Assembly: GCA_911728435.2 (NCBI GenBank)
Contig: OU452205.1
Coordinates: 11,972,260 to 12,036,259, forward strand
Reading direction: 5' to 3'
Source: Apoderus coryli
Lineage: Eukaryota; Arthropoda; Insecta; Coleoptera; Attelabidae
Length of the DNA stretch: 64,000 nucleotides
Position 1 is the stretch's first letter. Each line of letters opens with the position of its first letter. Shown here piece after piece: positions 57,115 to 64,000 of the stretch. Position numbers and translations under genes: made by a program. The notes below the pieces were generated by a model, which was not told the DNA's origin, ran no database searches, and worked only from the letters and a program-made list of their open reading frames with translations.

Positions 57115-57500
57115 AGTAGTTGTTTTCATTTTTCGTCCTTGTGGTGCTGGTTATAGGGTCATTGGGAGGCATGCGCCAGACGCTGGTCTCAAACTTGCAG
57201 AAGATCCCTGCTTGTTACAACGTGGCGGATATTCTGGCAAGCGGGATGCAGAAACAGGTCATCCTCGGATCGTTGCGTTTGCTCAGGGCACATGAATCTG
57301 GGGTTCTCACTCACTAACCACACGGCGTGTAGAGTGGGTGAGAATTGAACGATCGGCCATGCTCCCCTGATACCTGCCGGGGTCGGAGACGGTAGGGACG
57401 ACGGGGGCCATCTGTGTCTGCACACGCCAGAACACTTCATTCTATTTCTTTCTGGAGGGTGCAGCCATAGGGAGAATTAACACCGCTGGAGACACGCCGC
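57115..57500. other. GC-richer unassigned block
   Basis: Noticeably richer in GC than its surroundings, with frames open on both strands (57120-57317 plus, 57189-57440 minus). GTTCAATTCTC on the minus strand at about 57340 resembles a tRNA B-box or chance. It is probably decayed coding DNA of a transposon, family unknown. Confidence 0.35.
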
Positions 57501-57528
57501 TTGAGCAAATGGTTTCTGTTACCACGTG

Positions 57529-58275
57529 AAAATAATAATAATAAAGGCCTTTATTTTTTTTAATTGTGCGAGTTTCAGTTCAATTTTAGTCTACTGATCA
57601 AAATTTTCTGTTCAGCTAACCCAATTTCCATAACAAATACAATCCAATAACATACAGAGTATAGTAAATACAGTATAATACCAATATATATAACCAATTA
57701 CAGTATTACACCTTTTTCAAAAACTTAACCAATTTCACAAAAAAATATTCTCAGTAACAAACAAACGATAATAAAAAAATAAGAACTAAAGAAAAAACAC
57801 AGACAAAAAATAATGAAGGAGAATACCATATAACAAAAATCATTTGCATAGGAACCTGCATGGGTCATTTTAATTATCCCGCTTATTGAATGTATTTTAA
57901 GTGTTCGCCGTTTGCCTCGCTCGTTTTTAAATTGAACCTTATTTAGGTTTCCAACTTCTGGTGGCAGTTCATTCCTACATTTCGTAATAAAGTAGCAAAA
58001 CGATCTCTTGAAGAATTCCGTAGAATGAGCAGGTGTAGTAAGAGTATGTTTATGTCGAATGTTTATTTGGTGTATGTCTGTTCGAAATGTTATATTTTGA
58101 TATATATAAGGAGGAGTCTTGTAGTGCAGAATACTGTGAAAGCGGCAAGCCGCATGTAAATACCTCCTATTATCCATATTAAGCCAGTTCATGTCCAAAA
58201 GTTTATGTCTGATTCGTTGTGATCTTCTGATGCCGAAAATCAACCTTAAGCATGAATTTTGCAAACGCTTCTACC
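57529..58275 (-). pseudogene. CR1/L2-like LINE 3' end
   Basis: The minus-strand C terminus of ORF2 (MQNSCLRLIFGIRRSQRIRH, then DMNWLNMDNRRYLHAA, YIYQNITFRTDI, STEFFKRSFCYF, RNELPPEVGNL) is homologous in order to the end of the LINE at 40455 (MQNSCVRLVCGIR ...). The 3' terminus ATAAAGGCCTTTATTATTATTATT-like (57529-57560) matches the ATT-repeat ends of that family. Strongly 5'-truncated. Some of the 3' frame (from GKRRTLK on) is UTR read-through. Confidence 0.75.
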
Positions 58276-58587
58276 ATGATAGCGCCCAATGGCTTTAACC
58301 ATTGAGCTATATTTTTGTATGTGAATTTGGGGGAGTCCTAGGATGACCCCATTAGTTTTTGGTTGATATCGCTGTAGCCTTGTGATAGAGGTGGACACAA
58401 CGGCCAAATTTTTCAAATAGCAGTAGGGGTCGAGTGATACATCATTTTAAAGCATTTTTTATCAGCCTTACAGCACATATCTTTTGATATTTGCCCCCAT
58501 AATTCGCGAAAAAATTGCTTGTAGAATTTCACCAGTTAGCAGTTGGAACCTATATTATTATAATTAAAATACAATATTTCTAACCAG

Positions 58588-58835
58588 GTTTCTGTGGCGT
58601 CATTGATAGGGCGTTTGCTTCGCATGCGGAAGGTTATGGGTTCGAATGGTAATACTTTTTTTTCGGATTTTTGAATAATGTAGTTAGTTTGTTACGTTAG
58701 TTTAATGGTAATAATGAAAATAATACAATTATAATAGTAATTATTATTAAAATTCTTTTTCGTTACGCAGGTCATATATTTTTGATTATATTATAACTTG
58801 TTGGGAAAGTTTTGGGGTGACACAACCGATTTTTG
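58588..58835 (+). repeat. tRNA-Ala-related SINE, copy B
   Basis: TGGCGTCATTGATAGGGCG (D-arm like), TTTGCTTCGCATGCGGAAGG (anticodon arm, loop TTCGCAT, anticodon CGC), GGTTATGGGTTCGAAT (T arm, B-box), then the tail shared with 43268-43493 (GAATAATGTAGTTAGTTTGTT, CAGGTCATATATTTTTGATT, GACACAACCGATTTTT). The acceptor stem is not intact, so it is not a working tRNA gene. Confidence 0.6.
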
Positions 58836-59445
58836 TTTAATTTTGAGATTACGTCAATTATTTGATTCTACTTTATTTTAATTATTTTTTTTAATTGAGG
58901 TGTCAGATTGTGCCTTTGGTGGTTGTTGGCTATTCAACACACAGCATTTTAATTCCCTTGAGTATAATATTTAATTTTTCTAAACAATACCTGGTTATAC
59001 TACAGCCCTATATATCTTTACAATTTCGAGCGATAATTAGGAAACTGCCGAATCCCATACACTTAAATGAGCGCCTCGTTAGTAAAAGATTAGCGTTGTG
59101 CGTGCCGGGCCTGTCTAATTCCGTTTTATTGTGTATAGCATTCATATTATTTACGCAATACCGTCCCCTTCTATCTATAATTAGGGATAGCTGGATTGGG
59201 CCTCTACACGTATATGTAGGTAGGGATTTATGTCACCCATCAATAGTGTTCTCTCGGAGATAATTGAGCAGCTAACTAGTGATGAGGTAAATGAAACTGG
59301 TCCAACAATTTCAGTAATTTGTATTATTTTTACGAAAAATTTGTACATCTAGCTAGTTCTAAACAAAGATATTTGAGAGAATGCGGAAACCAATTTGCAA
59401 ATGTCTCACATGTTCTTGATGTCGTCATGTTTAATTTTTCGATAA
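58836..59445. other. Non-coding stretch
   Basis: A 122-codon frame (58895-59263) has no recognised domain. It may be the 3' part of an unknown element. Confidence 0.4.
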
Positions 59446-61480
59446 ATAATAATAATATTAATCTCTTTATTGTCTAACAGCTATCTAATAACAAGACAAA
59501 ATCTTATTTAAACAAAAACAATTGCCTAGCATTAGCATACATAATACCCAACTTAGAACTCACTGAAAAATACAAAAAAGAAAATACCCGCATCAAAACG
59601 AAAAAGAAAATTGGGAGGATTACAAGAACAATAAATAATTAACACATGAACATAATTCATCAAACTTTTCTTAAATGTATCGCACATTAAAAAACTGCTG
59701 CTGTATTTACAAGCCCGAAATAGCGGTGCTTTAGATTCATAATTAGAACGAATCTGTGGCACCCAAAATAAACTAGCGCTTCTAGAGCGAACCCAAGGAA
59801 CACGAAACCATAGCTGCTGAAGCAACCGAGGACAATCCAGCATCTTGTTGATCAACTTAAAAAGAACGATCTGACATGCGAAGATGCGTCTCTCGACTAA
59901 CGGTCGAAATCCGAACCTTGTCAGTAACAGGCCGTGATCACACCCACGAGGAGGAAAATATCCATCAATTTTATATGACAAATATTTTAAAAACTTATGT
60001 TGGATACTCTCCAATCTCTGTATATGAACACGGTAGATGGGCGACCAAATGATTGTAGCGAATTCCAAAATAGACACAACAAAGGCGAAATAGAGACTTT
60101 TCAGGCAGTCTATGTTGTTGAATTCTTTGGTCTGTCTAAAAACAAATCCTAACATTCGCAAAGCATTAGCAGAAATTTGTTCAATGTGGTAGTTGAAAGA
60201 TAAATCACCATCCAAGTATACACCAAGATCTTTGATTAAAGCGCAGCGTTCCAAATTTGATTAATCGATGGTGTAGTTTCGCAAAAACGGATCTTGACGT
60301 CTTGTAAATGTCACCGACTTACAATTGTTCAAATTTAGAGGAAGTCTATTTAGATCACACCATTGTTTGAAGCTGTGCGCAATCGTTCTCACAAACAACA
60401 GTGCGATACAAAATCATCCGCAAACAACAAATAAATGCTATTGAAACCAGAGCCAATATCGTTTATGAATATTGCAAAGAGAAGAGGAGCCAACGTACTG
60501 CCCTGCGGAGTTCCACTTGAGACTGTGAATGAACTTGAACTGAATCCATTGTATTCAACAAATTGTTGCCTTGCTGCCAGATAGGACTGAAAAAAAATAT
60601 CAGATCCCTGCTGAAGCCAATGTCGCACATCTTCCGTTGAATCAGGGAATGATCAATCTTATCGAACGCCTTGGAAAAGACCGACAGCCCGAATTACATC
60701 CTGCAGGAAAGTGGTGGTTAGATTGGTCACCGTAGAACGACGCTTAATGAACCCATGTTGCTGGTAAACTAGCCCATGTTTTATTTGCTCAAATAACTTA
60801 TTGTGCAGAGCAATTTCAAAAACCTTTGCGAAATTAGGTAGAATTGAAATAGGTCGATAGTTTTCGATTCTGTTAATATCTTCCGATTTATGTATATGAC
60901 ATATACGAGCTATCTTCCAGTAGTCAGGAAACAAGTTGGACCGCAGGGATAAATTAAAAATGTAATACAATGGTTCCATAAATGCATAAGCACAATCTTT
61001 AACCACCATCGCGGGTAGGTTAGCTATACCTGCAGTCAACTTCGGTTTTAGACTTTTCAGCGCACTTAGAATATCTTTCATGTCCAAGCTCTGCACATCT
61101 ACCAGATCATCACTGTTAAAAGTCTCAGTATAGTCCTGGCTTATCGAATCAACATAATATTATACACTACGAAAATAATTGGCAAGTCCGGAAACGATAT
61201 TTATTGGATCTGATATTTCAGTGCCCTGCTTGTCAAACATAACACCGGGAATACGTGACCTTTGTTTTTTATTCTGAACAAAACTCCAAAGGTGTGCCGG
61301 ATCGCCTCTTATTGGGTGTTGAATGCGATTTATATATATTCTGTATGCTTGTTCGATCTCTATCCTTGATTTTAATAACCTAAACTTAGACAAGTAGTGC
61401 GGTGCTCTTTAATATCCCTTAAGAGATCCAAGGAATACCACCAGAAATAGGAATATTTTTTTTATCGTTGTTTAAAAATT
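59446..61480 (-). pseudogene. LINE ORF2 relic (CR1/L2-like), multiple frameshifts
   Basis: Minus strand, high to low: linker between endonuclease and RT (WYSLDLLRDIKEHR, then SKFRLLKSRIEIEQAYRIYI and LWSFVQNKKQRSRIP, about 61460-61200). RT: MKDILSALKSLKPKLTAGI, DYWKIARICHIHKS, NYRPISILPNFAKVFEI, QQHGFIKRRSTVTNL (60659-61096), SGTPQGSTLAPLLFAIFIND and LLFADDF (60389-60628). The region with the first catalytic Asp is broken by a frameshift and deletion near 60640. C side: KDLGVYLDGDLSFNYHIEQI through RLESIQHKFLKYLSYK (59553-60254). The 3' end near 59446-59475 reads AATAAAGAGATTAATATTATTATT. The endonuclease is lost. Confidence 0.8.
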
Positions 61481-61499
61481 GGAACAGTGATATCCAAAA

Positions 61500-61979
61500 T
61501 CCAAAAAATAAATAATAACACCCTGTATTAATATTTACCAACAAATTTTCAAGAAGAACTTGCACCAAAATTATTGAATTAACGATTCCTTATGTCAAAA
61601 ATTGATAATTATTTTAGAGCCTGCAAACGGCATTTTTGACAGAAAAACTTAAATGTGTCAAAAAGGCCATGACGTAGGAATTGAGCACAATCTACTTAAA
61701 ATTTTGTGGGGAATCCAAGAACGTAATAAAATATAGGGTATTTGTAATAATTAAGTTAGCATCAACAGCTGGTATAATTGTAGGTGTTTGTAACTTACGA
61801 CTATTTTAATCAACCTGTCCCCCTCGACATAGTTACACTGCCAAATTTTCAAAATTCTCCTATGGACAGTTTTTCAAATTATACAGATCGATGGGACACT
61901 CTGTATATAAACTCCAGTCGCATTTGTTTGGCATCGGAAAAGTTTTCAATTACTTTATCATTAAAACTGGGATGTTTTT
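61500..61979. other. Non-coding stretch
   Basis: Begins with CACCCTGTATTAATA, a motif shared by the ends of many insect DNA transposons. Nothing more definite. Confidence 0.4.
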
Positions 61980-62460
61980 TAATGAAGGCATTTTCTATTG
62001 ATATCATTGAAGTGCGTACAATCTATTTTCCCACACGGCATTCCGTAGAAAATTGTTAACCCTTTTTAAACAGGATGAACATCTTTTTGCATGCGACATA
62101 ACATGATGGAAAATATTTAACCAAAATAGAAACAATTCATCAATAAGTGAACGTTCTATAGAACTTGCTTGATTGATGACTTGAATTTGTTGCATCCATT
62201 ATATTAAAGAAATTCTGCGTGCTTGTGCTCATAAATGACGACAATTACTCTACTTTTAAAGTTCCATCGCGCTTGAACAACACGAGGTAATCTTTTTTCC
62301 TAATAACTGGTTCAATATGTCAACGCTTTTAGGAGAATTTGACAAAAAAATTCCGACATCATTTGCATTTGAAAGGAACACTCTAACTTTCGCATATTGT
62401 GACACTACTTGGGCTATTAGTATTTGATTTTTAAAGTAAATAAAACAAATCAACATTTCA
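61980..62460 (-). pseudogene. hAT-type transposase relic (ZMYM1-like)
   Basis: Minus strand: KVRVFLSNANDVGIFLSNSP, KSVDILNQLLGKKI, then in another frame RWNFKSRVIVVIYEHKHAEF, and later IDELFLFWLNIFHHVM. This order (VRxFLxxxxxxxxFFSNSPKR, L...GKKIP...RWNFxSR, FLxWLxxFxxIM) is the C-terminal half of hAT transposases related to ZMYM1. At least two frameshifts or stops. Confidence 0.6.
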
Positions 62461-62493
62461 AAGGCAACTCCACTGTATGCCTTTTAGAAAATA

Positions 62494-62532
62494 GGAGGAG
62501 CTAATTTCAGCCTAAGCCATCATCAGCCTAAA
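62494..62532 (-). ncRNA. Hammerhead-like motif (copy h, beside Penelope-like RT)
   Basis: Minus strand: AGG, CTGATGA (62520-62526), one T, helix II GGC/GCT (one G-U, loop TTAG), GAAA, TTAGCT, CCT. The consensus CTGATGA is exact. It lies immediately downstream of the Penelope-like RT relic on the same strand, where these elements are known to carry hammerhead motifs. Helix I is only 3 bp. Confidence 0.45.
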
Positions 62533-62639
62533 ATTTAAAAAACAAAAGATATTGAATTACAATGTTCAAGCAAACATCTCAGATGATCAGTGTCAAAATA
62601 AAAATATAAAAAGTAACATGTTTTACAAGAGAAAACTAA

Positions 62640-63420
62640 AGGAAAACTCTCTAACACAAAAACATAACTTGGAAAATTTACCGATTTTTAGACAATATTG
62701 TCCAGAATATGTAAAAGAATAGAATTTGGTGTTTGGGTCAAAAGCAGGACGCAAAATATTAAGAGAAAGTAGATTTTCATAATAGTCGACAAAGGATATC
62801 CGTTGTAATGGGCTAATTGTGTATTGATATTGATCTTTCTCTCAAAAGCTTCATCAGGTAAACGTATGGAAAAAGCTCTATAAAAGAGATAGTTAAGAGC
62901 TGTGAATTTATGGGCAGGTGGGTGGTTGGGTTTAAAAGGGATGAGGCAGTCAGTTGTCGTTGGTTTCCTATAATCTCAAATTGAAACTCCCCAGAAACAA
63001 CGTTCTTAAAAATTGAGAGATCCAAGAATGGAATTTTACCTATATTTTCAAATTCTATATTTAAATATAGTGTGATAGGGTGTAGAGTTGACAAAATTAA
63101 AAAAATGAGAGACATAATTAATATCAGCATTCATTAAAACAAAACAATCATCAACATATCTGGCAAAGAAAATAATTTTTTCGGAATACGGGGAGTTTTG
63201 TAAGAATTTGATAATCTCTACCATTATTTGATTTGATGGGCTTAACAGTGTACAAGACGTGGGAGAGGATATTTTTCTTGATGATGACATGGACTTTTCT
63301 ATGTCTCTCGTAACGGCAGCTCTGTCGTAGGTTTGAACAATCAGCTTGCTGGAATCTTTTGTTAAGAGAGTATCTATAACTGGTTGCAGTTAAATCTTCA
63401 GCGAAATATTGCTTAGTATT
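62640..63420 (-). pseudogene. Penelope-like element RT relic
   Basis: Minus strand: VEIIKFLQNSPYSEKIIFFA, RYVDDCFVLMNAD (catalytic YVDD, about 63155), then in a shifted frame IEFENIGKIPFLDLSI, and in a third frame RKPTTTDCLIPFKPNHPPAH, KFTALNYLFYRAFSI and SFVDYYENLLSLNILRP (to about 62650). The succession YVDD, IxFxxExExxxxIPFLDxxI, xRKPTxTDxxIxxxSNHPxxHK is diagnostic of Penelope-like RTs and differs from LINE or LTR RTs. No GIY-YIG endonuclease is recognised after it. Three frames in 250 codons mean an old relic. A hammerhead-like motif follows at 62494-62532. Confidence 0.7.
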
Positions 63421-64000
63421 TATAAACTTCCAAACTGTACTTCATATTTATTGACCACCATTGGCAACTCAACACAACAACATCACTTGTTTGATCTACC
63501 ATAACTGCAAAATTAAAAAATTTTCTTTGCTAGATTTCATCGACAAATTTTTCTCTACATACCTGAAGCATGCTTGCATTCTGTATGTCCTTTGATTTAA
63601 CTTTAAAATGCCGTAACCGGTTCTAAATGTGTCTCTAATACGTTGTCAACGTCATCAGTAAAATTTTTATTGACTTCTTCAATATTTTTTCTGTTGTGGT
63701 TCGAACGAGTTCTTTAATTTTAATTTTGTCTTAGTACCCCACAGAACTAATATTATGAGCAGCACCAGATCTGAAATACCTAATAAATAATAACTTATTT
63801 GTATTGAATAAACATTAATATTACTACCTAATTACTACTTACCGCTACTGCAACAAGTTGTGCAGCACAACCACTAATCTTTACTTGTACTAGTCAAAAT
63901 ATTATTATTATTATTATTATTAATAATTAAATACATACACTTTTTAATCAATGGCACTAGTATTTAAACATACCCATATGTACCTACCTATCTACAATAG
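63421..64000. other. Non-coding stretch with ATT microsatellite
   Basis: ATT repeats at about 63899-63925; otherwise no feature. The upstream part of the Penelope-like element may extend into it but is too decayed to read. Confidence 0.4.

Noticed and set aside
58895..59263. 122-codon frame after the SINE
   Set aside because: No recognisable domain or compositional support; kept as non-coding.
1..64000. CRISPR arrays, bacterial operons, rRNA genes, intact tRNA genes
   Set aside because: No regularly spaced repeats, no rRNA motifs, and the tRNA-like segments found all lack a complete fold.

Overview
The window looks like repeat-dominated nuclear DNA from an insect or related arthropod. It is very AT-rich, I found no intact host gene and no bacterial-style gene organisation, and nearly everything recognisable is a transposable element. 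The mixture (Ty3/gypsy LTR elements, Jockey- and CR1/L2-like LINEs, Penelope-like RT, and pogo, mariner, piggyBac, hAT and THAP fragments) fits an insect; I cannot name the species from sequence alone.

Two structurally complete LTR retrotransposons are the best-preserved objects. Element 1 (8502-21271, TSD AATT) has exceptionally long 3.94-kb LTRs, a tRNA-Lys-type primer site, a gag with zinc knuckles and a full protease-RT-RNase H-integrase pol. It lies inside an older pogo-like transposase relic (8256-8501 and 21272-22190, minus strand). Element 2 (34931-40424, TSD AAAC) has 456-bp LTRs, a small ORF before gag with a myristoylation-type N terminus and a membrane segment, a gag without zinc knuckles, and a pol whose integrase catalytic core is missing in frame. 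In both, gag and pol are joined by the same -1 slippery heptamer, GGGAAAC, followed by a potential stem.

Layout: 1-2.46 kb degenerate repeats; 2.46-7.2 kb Jockey, hAT and piggyBac relics; 7.2-22.2 kb pogo relic with element 1 nested in it; 22.4-24.6 kb repeats; 25.4-28.2 kb LINE tail and a 1.6-kb fold-back element; 29.2-30.8 kb LINE RT (minus); 33.8-34.2 kb LINE C-terminal relics; 34.9-40.4 kb element 2; 40.4-42.1 kb CR1/L2-like LINE; 42.1-50.2 kb mariner, SINE, THAP and Tc1-like relics; 51-55.5 kb repeats and hairpins; 56.5-61.5 kb three minus-strand LINE relics and a tRNA-like SINE; 62-63.4 kb hAT relic and a Penelope-like RT relic.

The most unusual signal is a scattered family of about 40-50-nt motifs on both strands with a hammerhead-ribozyme-like architecture (CTGANGA, helix II, GAAA, very short helix III, flanking helix I). 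Helix sequences differ between copies while pairing is kept. The clear copies carry one extra base between the CTGANGA box and helix II, unlike the textbook hammerhead core. One copy sits just downstream of the Penelope-like RT relic.

All calls come from reading the sequence and the conceptual translations; no database search was possible.
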